Source: Stenotrophomonas sp. UBA2302
Lineage (GTDB): Bacteria; Pseudomonadota; Gammaproteobacteria; Xanthomonadales; Xanthomonadaceae
Length of the DNA stretch: 64,000 bases
Assembly (NCBI GenBank): GCA_002345545.1
Contig: DDVW01000072.1
Span: 39,802-103,801 of the forward strand
Direction of reading: 5' to 3'
The notes under the pieces are model-generated. The model saw only the letters and a list, made by a program, of their open reading frames with translations, was not told the origin of the DNA and did no database searches. Below are positions 37,880-48,346 of this stretch, piece after piece (position 1 is the stretch's first letter; the number at the start of each line of letters is the position of its first letter). A program made the translations under genes and the position numbers.

Positions 37880-39760
37880 CTATGTCCCCAGCGCGCGACG
37901 GATCTCCTCCAGCGCACCCGGGTCGTCCAGTGTCGACAGATCGCCGGGGTCGCGCCGTTCGGCCAATGCCTGCAGCGAACGCCGAAGCAGCTTACCCGAA
38001 CGCGTCTTGGGAAGCGCGCTGACGATATGGATCTGTGCCGGCCGTGCCACCGCGCCCAGCGAGCCGGTCACCGCCTGCATCATTTCCGCCACCAGCACCG
38101 GCTCCTCAGCGGCGCTCGCGGCCTGCTTGAGGGTGACAAACACCAGTGGCACCTGTCCCTTCAACGCATCGTGCATGCCGATCACCGCCGCCTCGGCCAC
38201 GCGCGGGTGGCTGGAGATGGCCTCCTCGATCTCGCGCGTGCCCAGCCGGTGGCCGGCGACATTGATCACGTCATCGGTGCGGCCGAGGATGAAGGTATAG
38301 CCATCCGCGTCGCGGATCGCCCAGTCCAGCGAGCTGTACAGCAACTCGTTGAAATGGCTGAAGTAGCTTTTGAGGAAGCGCGCATCGTCGTTCCACACCG
38401 TGCTCATGCAGCCCGGCGGCAGCGGTGGCTGCACCACCAGCACCCCCTTGCGCCCGGCCGGCACCTCGGCACCGGTCTGTTCGTCGACCACCTTCATCCG
38501 GTAACCGAGGTTGGGGAAGCCCGGTGAGCCGAACTTCACCGGCTTCATGTCCAGCCCCGGCAACAGGGTCAGCATCGGCCAGCCGGTCTCGGACTGCCAG
38601 TAGTTGTCGATCACCGGCTTGCGCAGCACGTCGCTGATCCACTGTGCGGTGGGCTCGTCCAGCGGCTCGCCGGCCAGGAACAGGTATTTCAGCTCGGACA
38701 GGTCGTGCCGGCGGATGAAATCCACGTCGTGCTTTTTCAGCACGCGGATTGCCGTCGGCGAGGAAAACAGCGTGCGCACCCCGTACTGCTCGCACAGCGC
38801 CCACCAGATGCCGGCGTCGGGAGTGGTCGGCAGGCCTTCGTACAGCAGCGAGGTGCAGCCACCGATCAGCGGCCCGTACACATTGTAGGAATGCCCCACC
38901 GCCCAACCGACATCGGAGGTGGAGAACATCACCTGCCCTGGCGCGCAGTCGAACACGTTGCGCATCGACTGCGCCATCGCCACCGCATAGCCGCCGACAT
39001 CACGCTGCACGCCCTTGGGTTTGCCGGTGGTGCCGGAGGTGTACAGCAGATAGCTCGGCTCGTTGGATTCGAGCCATTCCACCGGTACCTCGACATCACC
39101 GACCTGCGCGCGCAATGCCGCGTAGTCCTCATCGCGCCCGGCGACCTTCGGCTCGGCCGCATCCAGCCCGCGCGACACAACCAGCACTTTCGGCGGCGGC
39201 GTGGTGGCCTCGGCGCAGGCCGCATCCACCATCGGCTTATAGGGAATCACCTTGCCACCGCGCATGCCGGCATCGGCGGTGATCAGCAGCTTGGGTTGTG
39301 CATCGTCGATGCGCAGCGCCAGGTTGTGCGCGGCGAAACCGCCAAACACCACCGAATGCACCGCACCGATGCGCGCGCAGGCCAGCATCGCGAACACCGC
39401 CTCGGCCATGTTCGGCATATAGATGACCACGCGGTCGCCACGGCCGACATCCAGTTCCTTGAGCACCGCAGCGAAGGCATTCACTTCGCGGTACAGCTCG
39501 CGATAGGTGATCTCGCGGGTGGTATTGGTTTCGGTGGACACGGTGACCAGCGCCAGCTGTCCGGCGCGCTCGGCCAGATGCCGGTCCACCGCGTTGTAGC
39601 AGAGGTTGGTCAGGCCGCCGACGAACCAGCGCCGGAACGGCGGATTGGAGTAGTCCAGGATCTGCTGCGGCGGACGATGCCAGTAGATGGCCTTGGCCTC
39701 TTCGGCCCAGAACGCCTCCGGCTCATCGATGGAGCGGCGGTAGATCTGCTCGTACTGCAT
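37880..39760 (-). CDS. prpE: propionate-CoA ligase / acyl-CoA synthetase
   Basis: 626 residues of the ANL adenylating superfamily. The P-loop is YTSGTTGKPKG; VFGGFAAHNLALRIDDAQPKLLITAD and DVGWAVGHSYNVYGPLIGGCTSLLYEG are typical of PrpE and Acs. NYWQSETGWP is motif A5, and the C-terminal lysine in PKTRSGKLLRR is the catalytic, acetylatable residue. It makes propionyl-CoA (or acetyl-CoA) from the acid, ATP and CoA. PrpE fits better than Acs in length and local sequence, but no other prp genes are nearby. GGAGGGTGTC precedes ATG 39760. Confidence 0.88.
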   Translation of the reverse strand: MQYEQIYRRSIDEPEAFWAEEAKAIYWHRPPQQILDYSNPPFRRWFVGGLTNLCYNAVDRHLAERAGQLALVTVSTETNTTREITYRELYREVNAFAAVLKELDVGRGDRVVIYMPNMAEAVFAMLACARIGAVHSVVFGGFAAHNLALRIDDAQPKLLITADAGMRGGKVIPYKPMVDAACAEATTPPPKVLVVSRGLDAAEPKVAGRDEDYAALRAQVGDVEVPVEWLESNEPSYLLYTSGTTGKPKGVQRDVGGYAVAMAQSMRNVFDCAPGQVMFSTSDVGWAVGHSYNVYGPLIGGCTSLLYEGLPTTPDAGIWWALCEQYGVRTLFSSPTAIRVLKKHDVDFIRRHDLSELKYLFLAGEPLDEPTAQWISDVLRKPVIDNYWQSETGWPMLTLLPGLDMKPVKFGSPGFPNLGYRMKVVDEQTGAEVPAGRKGVLVVQPPLPPGCMSTVWNDDARFLKSYFSHFNELLYSSLDWAIRDADGYTFILGRTDDVINVAGHRLGTREIEEAISSHPRVAEAAVIGMHDALKGQVPLVFVTLKQAASAAEEPVLVAEMMQAVTGSLGAVARPAQIHIVSALPKTRSGKLLRRSLQALAERRDPGDLSTLDDPGALEEIRRALGT

Positions 39761-40013
39761 GACACCCTCCGGAACCTGCTGGTCTGAGCCGAGCATAGTG
39801 CGAGCGCCGGGCGCGCTCCTTCCGACATTGGTCGTAGGGGCCCGCTCGCACACCGAACATGAACCGGGCCGGGGTCATCCGGCATGTCGACCTTGCCGCG
39901 GAGCCAAGACCAGACCTGCCAGCGTACCCGGCAGGTCGATCCGGCGATGGCGTCATTGACACCCGGCCCTGCCCTCGCCGACGCTGCCTGTCTCGCTGTC
40001 CATTGCCGTACCC

Positions 40014-41337
40014 ATGATCCGACCCGTTCTGCTTGCGATGTTGATGCTGCTTTCCGATGCCACGTTCGCCGCGCCGGCAACCGCCGGCCCCCCCTGCCGA
40101 CCTGCCCGCACCACCGGCATGGCTGGCCGCGGTGGAAGCCGATTACCCCCGTCACCGGGTCGACGGGCTGTCCTCGCGGGTCTTCAGTGCGGAGCACTGG
40201 TGGACGCTCACCACTCCGCTGCTGACGGCCGAAGCCGGGTTCGTGGTCGAACCGGTCGGCCACAGCGCCGAGGGCCGCCCGCTGTGTCACGTGAGTTGGG
40301 GAAGCGGCCCGACCCGCGTCCTGCTCTGGTCGCAGATGCATGGCGATGAAAGCACCGCCAGCATGGCGCTGGCCGACCTGTTCCAGTTTCTCGGCCGGTC
40401 GCCGGCGCACCCGCTGGTCAAGCAGCTGCGCCAGCGGCTGAGCCTGCACGTCGTGCCGATCCTCAATCCCGACGGCGCCGCCCGCTTCCAGCGTCGCAAC
40501 GCGCAGGGCATCGACATCAACCGCGACGCCGCCGCGCTGGCCTCGCCCGAAGCCCGCGCGCTCAAGACGCTGCGTGACCGCCTGCAACCGGCCTTCGGCT
40601 TCAACCTGCACGACCAGCGTCCCGGTTACCGGGTCGGCGACTCCGCGCGCGGTACCGCCATCGCCCTGCTCGCCCCGCCGTTCAACGGGCCGCGCGAGGT
40701 CAATGACGTGCGTGGGCGGGCGATCGGCGTTGCGGCACTGATCCGCGCCGCGCTGGAGCCGCGCATCGGCGGCCATATCGCGCGCTGGGACGACGAGTTC
40801 AACCCGCGTGCGTTCGGCGACCTGATGCAGCAATGGGGTACCAGCACGGTGCTGATCGAGGCTGGCGGCATCGAGGGCGATCCGCAGAAGCAGAAACTGC
40901 GCGAACTGAACTTCCTCGCCCTGCTGGTGGCGCTGGATGCCATCGCCAGCGGCGACTACGCGCACGCACCACACGCGCTGTATACCGGGCTGCCGGAGAA
41001 CGGCCAGGTGTGGCCCGATCTGCTGGTGCGTAGTGCCACCCTAACCAGCCCGGGCGTGGCCCCGGCCCGCGCCGATATCCTGGTGGAATTCAAGCATGCG
41101 CTCAGCGGCGAGGGCGGCCGCATCACCGATATCGGCGATCTGGGCACACGCCCTGCCCGCACCGTGATCGATGCGCGTGATCTCTACCTCACGCCTGCCC
41201 CGGGCGGTCGTCTGGCAAACAACGCCCCGGCCCGGTTCGTCCTCAGCCGCGATCCCGAAGGTCGCCAGGTGGTGTGGTCACTGCTGGACGATCTGGACGC
41301 CAGCCAGACCGCGCCGGAACACGACGACCACCCCTGA
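40014..41337 (+). pseudogene. exported M14-family metallopeptidase, frameshifted at a C7 tract (or phase-variable)
   Basis: A signal peptide (MIRPVLLAMLMLLSDATFA) begins at ATG 40014, but its frame leaves the enzyme frame at seven consecutive C (40088-40094). Removing one C joins it in frame to PADLPAPPAWLAAVEADYP, giving a 440-residue protein. The enzyme body, in frame from ATG 40057, has the M14 carboxypeptidase zinc motif HGDES, PILNPDGAARFQRRNAQGIDINRD, FNLHDQ (third ligand) and a late Glu in LIEAGG. As written, only an unsecreted 426-residue form from 40057 would be complete. Sequencing error, mutation or slippage are all possible. Confidence 0.75.
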
Positions 41338-41350
41338 GGCGCCGCGTACA

Positions 41351-41371
41351 GGACGCCCCGGCGGGGCGTCC
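41351..41371. terminator. hairpin between convergent M14 and pseudouridine synthase genes
   Basis: A perfect 9-bp stem GGACGCCCC/GGGGCGTCC with a 3-base loop, symmetric enough to serve both genes. No T-tract. Confidence 0.55.
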
Positions 41372-41382
41372 GCGGCCACCAC

Positions 41383-42006
41383 TCAGAACGGCGCCGGTGA
41401 CAGCAGGCGCATCGGCTGCCCGGATTGCGGATGCACGAAGGCCAGCTCGCTGGCGTGCAGCGCCACGCGGGCGGCCGGAGCCGCGCCGTAGAACACATCG
41501 CCGACAATCGGATGGCCCAGGCTGGCCATATGCACCCGCAGCTGGTGGCTGCGCCCGGTGACCGGCTCCAGCGCCACGCGCGTCCGCTGCGCGACGGCAT
41601 CGCGCTCGATCACCCGCCAGCGCGTCAGCGCCGGTTTGCCCAGCGCGAAGTCGACAATCTGCCGCGGCCGGTTCGGCCAGTCACAGATCAGCGGCAGCGC
41701 CACCTCGCCGGCGTCTTCCGCCAGCATCCCTTCCACCAGCGCCTCGTAGCGTTTGTCCACCTGGCGCCGCTCGAACAGCCCCGACAGTGCCGCCTGCATC
41801 GGCTTGCCGCGCGCGTACAGCATCAGGCCGGAGGTCACCTGGTCGAGCCGGTGCACGGTCAGCGCATCCGGATACACCTGTTGCAGCCGGGCGATCACGC
41901 AGTCCTGGTTCTCCGGCAGGCGCCCGGGCACGGACAGCAGGCCGGCGGGCTTCTCGGCCACCAGCAGATGCGCATCCAGGTAATGCACGGCGATATCAGC
42001 AGTCAT
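41383..42006 (-). CDS. RluA-family RNA pseudouridine synthase
   Basis: 207 residues. The catalytic motif reads HRLDQVTSG with Asp55; most relatives have HRLDMxTSG. LEPVTGRSHQLRVHMASLGHPIVGDVFYG is the conserved distal motif. There is no S4 domain. It is closest in plan to RluA, which modifies 23S rRNA and some tRNAs, but the target here cannot be told. The start at 42006 matches the VHYLDAHLLVAEKPAG core. Confidence 0.88.
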   Translation of the reverse strand: MTADIAVHYLDAHLLVAEKPAGLLSVPGRLPENQDCVIARLQQVYPDALTVHRLDQVTSGLMLYARGKPMQAALSGLFERRQVDKRYEALVEGMLAEDAGEVALPLICDWPNRPRQIVDFALGKPALTRWRVIERDAVAQRTRVALEPVTGRSHQLRVHMASLGHPIVGDVFYGAAPAARVALHASELAFVHPQSGQPMRLLSPAPF

Positions 42007-42063
42007 GGCACTTCATCTGCGGACAATCCAGCACCGCATTTCGAATAAGACCTCAAACAGAAA

Positions 42064-42085
42064 CGGGGAAGCCGAAGCTTCCCCG
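42064..42085 (-). terminator. UUCG-capped terminator of mdh
   Basis: A perfect 9-bp stem CGGGGAAGC/GCTTCCCCG with a C(UUCG)G loop on the minus strand, followed by TTTCTGTTT. It begins 27 bases after the mdh stop. A strong intrinsic terminator. Confidence 0.85.
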
Positions 42086-42111
42086 TCGATCACACCGTCA
42101 CACGTGTGGAA

Positions 42112-43095
42112 TTACAGCAGGTCAGCGACGCCGGCGCGCTCTTCTTCCAGCTCGTTCAAGGTGATGTCGATGTACTTCTGCGAGAAGTCATCGATCGGCA
42201 GGTCCTTGATGATGGTGTACTTGCCGTTCTCGGTGGTCACCGGGAAACCGAACACCACGCCTTCCGGGATGCCGTAGGAGCCGTCGGACGGCACGCCCAT
42301 GGTCACCCACTTGCCGTTGCTGCCCAGCACCCAGTCATGGATGTGGTCGATGGCGGCATTGGCAGCCGAGGCGGCCGAGGACAGGCCACGGGCGGCGATG
42401 ATGGCCGCGCCACGCTTGCCGACGGTCGGGATGAAGGTGCTGGCGTTCCATTCCTGATCGTTGATCAGCTCGGCCACAGCGGCGCCGCCGGTGGTGGCGA
42501 AGCGGTAGTCCGGGTACATGGTCGGGCTGTGGTTGCCCCACACGGTGAACTTCTCGAAGCTGTCCACGGTCTTGCCGGTCTTGGCGGCCAGCTGGCTCAG
42601 GGCACGGTTGTGGTCCAGGCGCAGCATCGCGGTGAAGTTCTCCGGTTTCAGGTCCGGCGCCGACTTCATCGCGATGTAGGCGTTGGTGTTGGCCGGGTTG
42701 CCGACCACCAGCACCTTCACGTCACGGCTGGCGACAGCGTTCAGGGCCTTGCCCTGCACGGTGAAGATCTTGGCATTTTCCAGCAGCAGGTCCTTGCGCT
42801 CCATGCCCGGGCCGCGCGGACGCGCACCGACCAGCAGGGCCACATCGGCGTCCTTGAAGGCCACCAGCGGATCCGCGGTGGTCACCACGCCGGCCAGCAG
42901 CGGGAACGCGCAGTCTTCCAGTTCCATGACCACGCCCTTCAGCGCGGCCTGGGCCTTTTCATTGTCGATTTCCAGCAGCTGCAGGATGACCGGCTGGTCC
43001 TTGCCGAGCATTTCGCCGGAAGCGATGCGGAACAGCAGGGCGTAACCGATATTGCCGGCGGCACCGGTCACGGCAACACGTACAGGAGTCTTCAT
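42112..43095 (-). CDS. mdh: malate dehydrogenase
   Basis: 327 residues, the type of cytosolic-like MDH found in many proteobacteria. The NAD loop is [37 protein letters not shown], the LRLDHNRA substrate Arg region and the catalytic His in [11 protein letters not shown] are present. It oxidises malate to oxaloacetate in the TCA cycle. Gene borders are clean, with a terminator behind it and the cyclophilin gene upstream on the same strand. Confidence 0.97.
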   Translation of the reverse strand: MKTPVRVAVTGAAGNIGYALLFRIASGEMLGKDQPVILQLLEIDNEKAQAALKGVVMELEDCAFPLLAGVVTTADPLVAFKDADVALLVGARPRGPGMERKDLLLENAKIFTVQGKALNAVASRDVKVLVVGNPANTNAYIAMKSAPDLKPENFTAMLRLDHNRALSQLAAKTGKTVDSFEKFTVWGNHSPTMYPDYRFATTGGAAVAELINDQEWNASTFIPTVGKRGAAIIAARGLSSAASAANAAIDHIHDWVLGSNGKWVTMGVPSDGSYGIPEGVVFGFPVTTENGKYTIIKDLPIDDFSQKYIDITLNELEEERAGVADLL

Positions 43096-43175
43096 GGGGG
43101 ATTTCCTCTGCTAAGAAGCGTGTGGGGTGGGAGTCTGCGCAGGTCGCCGTGGCAGGCACGACGGCCGGATCAAAA

Positions 43176-43202
43176 ACGGCCACCTGTCAAAAAGGTGGCC
43201 GT
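43176..43202 (-). terminator. rho-independent terminator of ppiB
   Basis: A perfect 10-bp stem ACGGCCACCT/AGGTGGCCGT; on the minus strand it is followed by TTTTTG. It begins 10 bases after the cyclophilin stop and separates it from mdh. Confidence 0.85.
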
Positions 43203-43211
43203 CGGAAGGAA

Positions 43212-43706
43212 TCAGGCGGCGAGGATCTTGTTCCACTCGGCCACGCGGTCGGCCTTGGCGGCCAGCACGGTGTCGGCATCGCCTTCCAGGGTGATCTTGT
43301 TGATCACATCACCCATCTGCACGCTGTCGACCACGTCCATGCCTTCAAGCACCTTGCCGAACACGGTGTGCTTGCCATCAAGCCAGTCGGTCTTGATGTG
43401 GGTGATGAAGAACTGGCTGCCGTTGGTGGACGGGCCGGCATTGGCCATCGACAGCACGCCGCGGTCATGGCGGACGCCGTTGTTGGTCTCGTCCTCGAAA
43501 CGGTAGCCCGGGCCACCGCGGCCGGAACCTTCCGGGCAGCCGCCCTGGATCATGAAATCGGCGATCACGCGGTGGAAGATCAGGCCATCGTAGAAGCCGT
43601 GCTTGACCAGGTTGGCAAAGTTGGCCACGGTCAGCGGCGCCTTGTCGGCGAACAGCTCGACCTTGATGAGGCCGCGGGAAGTGTCGAAATTGGCGATCAG
43701 GGCCAT
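43212..43706 (-). CDS. ppiB: peptidyl-prolyl cis-trans isomerase (cyclophilin)
   Basis: 164 residues, a single cyclophilin domain without signal peptide. [13 protein letters not shown] holds the catalytic Arg, and the core motifs [16 protein letters not shown] and [11 protein letters not shown] follow. It accelerates proline isomerisation in the cytosol. ATG 43706 starts [17 protein letters not shown]; longer in-frame starts read through the typA promoter region. Divergent from typA. Confidence 0.94.
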   Translation of the reverse strand: MALIANFDTSRGLIKVELFADKAPLTVANFANLVKHGFYDGLIFHRVIADFMIQGGCPEGSGRGGPGYRFEDETNNGVRHDRGVLSMANAGPSTNGSQFFITHIKTDWLDGKHTVFGKVLEGMDVVDSVQMGDVINKITLEGDADTVLAAKADRVAEWNKILAA

Positions 43707-43837
43707 GGGGAATCCTTGTGGAAAAGACATTTCGCTAGCCCCATAGGATACACCCGCACCCATGCCTGACGCTGCCCGGATTCCTCCACTTGCGCCGACC
43801 GCAGCTGAACACGCACCCGGCCCCGACAGGGGGAGTT

Positions 43838-43866
43838 TTCGCAGCGGTACCACATACCCTTATAAT
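43838..43866 (+). promoter_or_regulatory. predicted sigma-70 promoter of typA
   Basis: A perfect TATAAT at 43861-43866 lies 17 bases after TTCGCA (43838-43843). The transcript would start near 43873, about 40 bases before ATG 43913. The same AT-rich segment reads ATATTATAAG on the other strand and may also serve ppiB. Confidence 0.6.
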
Positions 43867-43912
43867 ATTGGACTCTTTTCCCCATTCACGGCGCCGGCTG
43901 GCCGTCTTTCGC

Positions 43913-45742
43913 ATGTCTATCGAAAATCTTCGCAACATCGCCATCGTCGCCCACGTCGACCACGGTAAAACCACCCTGGTTGACTGCCTGCTCAAGAATT
44001 CCGAAACGCTGGCCGAGCGCACCGTGCTCGCCGAGCGCGTGATGGACAGCAACGACCAGGAAAAGGAACGCGGCATCACCATCCTGGCCAAGAACACGGC
44101 CATCAAGTGGAACGGCAACCGCATCAACATCGTCGACACCCCCGGACACGCCGACTTCGGCGGCGAGGTGGAACGCGTGCTGTCGATGGTCGACTCGGTG
44201 CTGATCCTCGTCGATGCGATGGACGGCCCGATGCCGCAGACCCGCTTCGTCACCCAGAAGGCCTTCGCGATGGGCTTCAAGCCGATCGTCGTGGTCAACA
44301 AGGTGGACCGCCCGGGCGCACGTCCGGACTGGGTGATCGACCAGGTGTTCGACCTGTTCGACAAGCTCGGCGCCACCAATGAGCAGCTGGATTTCCCGAT
44401 CGTCTACGCCTCCGGCCTGAACGGTTATGCCGGCCTGGAAGACACCGTGCGCTCGGGCGACATGACCCCGCTGTTCGAGGCGATCATGAAGTACGTGCCG
44501 GCACCGGACGTGGATCTGGACGGCCCGTTCCAGATGCGCATCAGCCAGCTGGACTACAACAATTTCGTCGGTGTGATCGGCATCGGCCGCATCCAGCGCG
44601 GCAAGGTCAAGAAGAACCAGGCCGTCACGGTGATCGACCGCACGGGCAAGAAGCGCCAGGGCAAGGTACTGCAGGTGCTGGGCTTCATGGGCCTGGAGCG
44701 CATCGAGGTCGAAGAGGCGCAGGCCGGCGACATCATCGCCATCTCCGGCATCCAGGAGCTGACCATCTCCGATACCGTCTGCGCGCTGGACGCGCCGGAA
44801 GCGCTGCCGGCGCTGACCGTGGATGAGCCGACCATCTCGATGACCTTCCAGGTCAACAACTCGCCGTTCGCCGGCAGCAAGGACCTGTCCGGTGGCAAGT
44901 TCCTGACCAGCCGCCAGCTGAAGGAACGTCTGGATCGCGAGACCGTGCACAACGTCGCGCTGAAGGTCGAGCAGCTGGAAGACGCCGACAAGTTCCTGGT
45001 CTCCGGCCGTGGCGAGCTGCACCTGTCGGTGCTGATCGAAACCATGCGCCGTGAAGGCTACGAGCTGGCGGTGTCGCGTCCGGAAGTGATCATCAAGGAG
45101 ATCGACGGCCAGCTGATGGAGCCGATCGAGCAGCTGGTGGTCGATATCGAGGAGCAGCACCAGGGTGGCGTGATGGAGAAGCTGGGCACCCGCAAGGCGC
45201 TGCTGGAAGGCATGGAAGCCGACGGCAAGGGCCGCGTGCGCCTGGACTTCAAGATCCCGGCACGCGGCCTGATCGGCTTCCAGAACGAGTTCAAGACCCT
45301 GACCCAGGGCACCGGCCTGCTGTTCCACGTGTTCGACCACTACGGTCCGAAGGAACAGGGCGCCATCGCCAAGCGCCAGAACGGCGTGATGATCGCCAAC
45401 GCACCGGGCGCCACTCCGGCCTATTCGCTGGGGCCGCTGCAGGAGCGTGGCAAGCTGTTCGCCGCCGAAGGTGACAATGTCTACGAAGGCCAGCTGATCG
45501 GCATCCACTCCAAGGACAACGACCTGACCGTCAACGCGATCAAGACCAAGCCGCTGACCAACATGCGTGCTTCGGGCAAGGACGATGCGATCCAGCTGAC
45601 CCCGGCGATCAAGTTCTCGCTGGAGCAGGCCCTGGACTTCATTGACGACGACGAGCTGGTGGAAATCACCCCGAAGGAAATCCGCCTGCGCAAGAAGTTC
45701 CTGACCGAAAGCGACCGCAAGAAGGCCTCGCGCGCCGGCTGA
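43913..45742 (+). CDS. typA: GTP-binding protein TypA/BipA
   Basis: 609 residues, a translational GTPase of the EF-G class. G1 is AHVDHGKT, G2 lies in ERGITI, G3 is [12 protein letters not shown] and G4 is NKVD. Domain II ([13 protein letters not shown]) and the BipA-specific C-terminal domain ([16 protein letters not shown] [33 protein letters not shown]) are complete. It binds ribosomes and supports growth under stress and low temperature and 50S assembly. ATG 43913 begins [13 protein letters not shown], the standard start. Confidence 0.97.
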   Translation: MSIENLRNIAIVAHVDHGKTTLVDCLLKNSETLAERTVLAERVMDSNDQEKERGITILAKNTAIKWNGNRINIVDTPGHADFGGEVERVLSMVDSVLILVDAMDGPMPQTRFVTQKAFAMGFKPIVVVNKVDRPGARPDWVIDQVFDLFDKLGATNEQLDFPIVYASGLNGYAGLEDTVRSGDMTPLFEAIMKYVPAPDVDLDGPFQMRISQLDYNNFVGVIGIGRIQRGKVKKNQAVTVIDRTGKKRQGKVLQVLGFMGLERIEVEEAQAGDIIAISGIQELTISDTVCALDAPEALPALTVDEPTISMTFQVNNSPFAGSKDLSGGKFLTSRQLKERLDRETVHNVALKVEQLEDADKFLVSGRGELHLSVLIETMRREGYELAVSRPEVIIKEIDGQLMEPIEQLVVDIEEQHQGGVMEKLGTRKALLEGMEADGKGRVRLDFKIPARGLIGFQNEFKTLTQGTGLLFHVFDHYGPKEQGAIAKRQNGVMIANAPGATPAYSLGPLQERGKLFAAEGDNVYEGQLIGIHSKDNDLTVNAIKTKPLTNMRASGKDDAIQLTPAIKFSLEQALDFIDDDELVEITPKEIRLRKKFLTESDRKKASRAG

Positions 45743-45749
45743 TGCGCCG

Positions 45750-46223
45750 GTGAGCGGAAAGTCGCCCTACAACCCGGATCCGCATGCGCATCCGGGTCTG
45801 GCAGCCATCGCGCTGCTGGAAGCGGGAAAGGCCTTCGCGGCCTTTCTCGCCGCGGCCGGCCTGGAGATCTCCGGACCCGGTCCGCTGCGCAACCTGATCG
45901 ACAGCCTGATCCGCCACGTGGGTGGCGACCCCGGGCACGGCGCGTTCTCCTCGCTGCTGGGCCTGATCACTCCCGATACCGTCCATCTCGCCGCCGCCAT
46001 TCTTGCGGCCTACGGCCTGCTGCGCGCGATCGAAGCGTGGGGCCTGTGGCGCGCCCGCGCCTGGGCCTCATGGCTGGGCTGCATTTCCGCGGCGCTGTAC
46101 CTGCCGCTGGACGTCTACGCCATCTTCAGGCATCCCGGCTGGGCTGCATGGCTGCTGCTGGCGGTCAACCTGCTGGTGGTGTGGGTGCTGGCGCGCGACC
46201 TTCGCAGGCGACGCCAGCACTGA
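45750..46223 (+). CDS. DUF2127 family membrane protein
   Basis: 157 residues starting at GTG 45750, eight bases after the typA stop, so it is probably co-transcribed with typA. Four hydrophobic segments and the pattern HPGLAAIALLEAGKAFAAFLAAAGLE ... AYGLLRAIEAWGLWRARAWASWLG match DUF2127. Inner-membrane protein of unknown function. The close spacing to typA may be chance. Confidence 0.8.
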   Translation: MSGKSPYNPDPHAHPGLAAIALLEAGKAFAAFLAAAGLEISGPGPLRNLIDSLIRHVGGDPGHGAFSSLLGLITPDTVHLAAAILAAYGLLRAIEAWGLWRARAWASWLGCISAALYLPLDVYAIFRHPGWAAWLLLAVNLLVVWVLARDLRRRRQH

Positions 46224-46280
46224 TCCACCGCAGCCCTGTGCTGCCCGTACCGATCCCCGGCCACGGCATCACGCCGCGGA

Positions 46281-47654
46281 TCAGGCGCCCTGCTTGCGCA
46301 CGATCGCCATCGCGATCTCCAGCGACTGCTCGTAGTTCAGCCGCGGATCCACCGGCGAGCGGTAGGCACGCTCCAGATCCCGCTCGGTCAGTTCGCGCGC
46401 ACCACCGGTGCATTCGGTCACATCCTCGCCGGTCAGCTCCAGATGCACGCCTCCCAGGCGGGTACCGGCGGCCGCGTGCAGATCGAAGGACAGCTCCACT
46501 TCGCTGCGGATGTTGGCAAAGCGCCGGGTCTTGTAGCCGTTGCTGGTGCTTTCGGTATTGCCGTGCATCGCATCGCAGACCCACAGCACCCGCCGCCCGT
46601 CGCGCTTCACTGCCTCCAGTAGGGGCGGCAGTTTCTCCGTGATCTGCGCCGCGCCCATGCGATGGATGAAACTCAGCCGGCCCGGCTCGTCATCCGGATT
46701 GAGCACATCGATCAGCCGCAACAGCTGGTCCGGCTGCACCGATGGCCCGACCTTGATCGCGATGGGATTGCGGACCCCACGCAGGTATTCCACGTGCGCG
46801 CCATCCAGCGCCGCAGTCCGCATGCCGATCCACGGGTAGTGCGTGCTCAGGTTGAAATAGCCCTGCTGGCGCGGCACCTGCCGGGTCAGCGCTTCCTCGT
46901 ACGGCAGCAACAGCGCCTCGTGCGAAGTGTAGAAGTCCACCCGGTTGAGGTTGTGCACCCGCGAACCGGACAGCGTCTCCATGAAACGCACCGCATCGCC
47001 GATCGAGCCCACCATCTTCTGGTACTCGGCCGCCAGCGGCGAGCAGCCGACCCAGCCCAGGTTCCAGTACTCGGGATGGTGCAGATCGGCGAATCCGCCA
47101 TCGATCAGCGCCCGCACGAAGTTCATCGTCATCGCCGAGCGGGAGTGTGCGGCGATCATCCGCTGCGGATCGGGGACACGTGCGGCCCCGGTGAACTCCG
47201 GCGCGTTGATCACATCACCGCGATAACTCGGCAGGGTCACGCCATCACGGGTCTCGGTATCGGCCGAACGCGGCTTGGCGTACTGACCGGCGAAGCGGCC
47301 GACGCGGATCACCGGCTTGCGCAGCCCGTGCACCAGCACCAGGCTCATCTGCAACAGCACCTTGAGCCGGTTGGAAATCGTCGCGGACTCGCAATCGGCA
47401 AAATTCTCCGCACAGTCGCCGCCCTGCAGCAGGAAGCGCTTGCCCTCCTGGGCCTCGGCCAGCTGCTGCTTGAGCGCGAAGATTTCCCATGAGGTGACCA
47501 GCGGCGGCAACTGCCGCAATTCAGCCAGTGCCGATTCCAGCGCGACAGGGTCCGGGTAGACCGGCATCTGCAAGGCCGGCTTGTCGCGCCAGCTGATCGG
47601 CGTCCAACTGGAGTCCGGAGCGGTAGAGACGGATGGAGTCGCAGACAGGTTCAT
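46281..47654 (-). CDS. aroG: 3-deoxy-7-phosphoheptulonate synthase, class II
   Basis: 457 residues, plant-type (class II) DAHP synthase. Motifs: WTPISWRDKPALQMPVYPD at the start, LQGGDCAENFAD with the metal Cys, RVGRFAGQYAKPRS, RLGGVHLELTGEDVTEC and RYE-like DPRLNYEQSLE near the C-terminus. It condenses PEP and erythrose-4-phosphate in the first step of aromatic synthesis in the cytosol. Xanthomonads use this class also for pigment and quorum-signal precursors via chorismate. Monocistronic here. Confidence 0.94.
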   Translation of the reverse strand: MNLSATPSVSTAPDSSWTPISWRDKPALQMPVYPDPVALESALAELRQLPPLVTSWEIFALKQQLAEAQEGKRFLLQGGDCAENFADCESATISNRLKVLLQMSLVLVHGLRKPVIRVGRFAGQYAKPRSADTETRDGVTLPSYRGDVINAPEFTGAARVPDPQRMIAAHSRSAMTMNFVRALIDGGFADLHHPEYWNLGWVGCSPLAAEYQKMVGSIGDAVRFMETLSGSRVHNLNRVDFYTSHEALLLPYEEALTRQVPRQQGYFNLSTHYPWIGMRTAALDGAHVEYLRGVRNPIAIKVGPSVQPDQLLRLIDVLNPDDEPGRLSFIHRMGAAQITEKLPPLLEAVKRDGRRVLWVCDAMHGNTESTSNGYKTRRFANIRSEVELSFDLHAAAGTRLGGVHLELTGEDVTECTGGARELTERDLERAYRSPVDPRLNYEQSLEIAMAIVRKQGA

Positions 47655-47694
47655 GCCATCACCAGCAATTCAAACAGGAAAAATCAGTGGAAGG

Positions 47695-48201
47695 TCAGCG
47701 CGAAGTGCGCCGGAAGCCGGCATACAGCGCCCACAGCGCCAGCAGCACGAACCACACAAGGCTCCACATCGGCATGCTCAGCCCGAGAAACTGCCAGTCG
47801 ATGTTGCCGCAGTCGCCGGTGCCGGTGAGCACGGTGCGGAATACCTCGAACGGCCCCATCGTCTCGCTCAGGAAGCTCAACGGCGGCCCACAGCTGCTGC
47901 CCATATCCTTCGGCAACATCTGCACGTAGACGTGGCGCCCGGCGATGCCGGCGCCCACGGCGGCGGCAACCAGGCCCAATACGCCGTAGCTCGCCCGCGC
48001 CCCCCGGGCCAGCGGGCCATGCAACGCCCCCAGCAGGAAGACGATGCCCAGCGCTGCGAACGCGATGCGCTGATAGATGCACAGCGGGCACGGCTCCAGG
48101 CCCATTTTCAGCTGGGTGAAAACGGCAAAGCCCAGCAAGCCGGCACAGACGAGGAAGCCAAGCAGGAACTGGAGTCGGAAATTCCAACGCAACGGATTCA
48201 T
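47695..48201 (-). CDS. dsbB: disulfide bond formation protein B
   Basis: 168 residues with four membrane helices. The first periplasmic Cys pair is in LEPCPLCIYQR (CPLC); the second pair of cysteines is in MGSSCGPP and TGDCGNI, as in DsbB. It reoxidises DsbA and passes electrons to ubiquinone at the inner membrane. ATG 48201 (MNPLRWNFRLQFLLGF) is the family start. It lies between the DAHP synthase gene and the alpha operon. Confidence 0.94.
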   Translation of the reverse strand: MNPLRWNFRLQFLLGFLVCAGLLGFAVFTQLKMGLEPCPLCIYQRIAFAALGIVFLLGALHGPLARGARASYGVLGLVAAAVGAGIAGRHVYVQMLPKDMGSSCGPPLSFLSETMGPFEVFRTVLTGTGDCGNIDWQFLGLSMPMWSLVWFVLLALWALYAGFRRTSR

Positions 48202-48292
48202 TCGGCGGGACCTGTTCAAACAAGCCCGCAAGAGTAGCAGGCCTTACCGGCTGCCACACCCGCAGCACAGATGCCGATCACGCATAAGCAAG

Positions 48293-48314
48293 AAGCCCGG
48301 CACAGGCCGGGCTT
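48293..48314 (-). terminator. terminator hairpin after rplQ (end of alpha operon)
   Basis: A perfect 9-bp stem AAGCCCGGC/GCCGGGCTT with a 4-base loop, 32 bases after the rplQ stop. CTTGCTTAT follows on the minus strand. It closes the ribosomal gene block. Confidence 0.7.
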
Positions 48315-48346
48315 CCGCAGGATCCATCCGTTGATGGATGTGCCGA

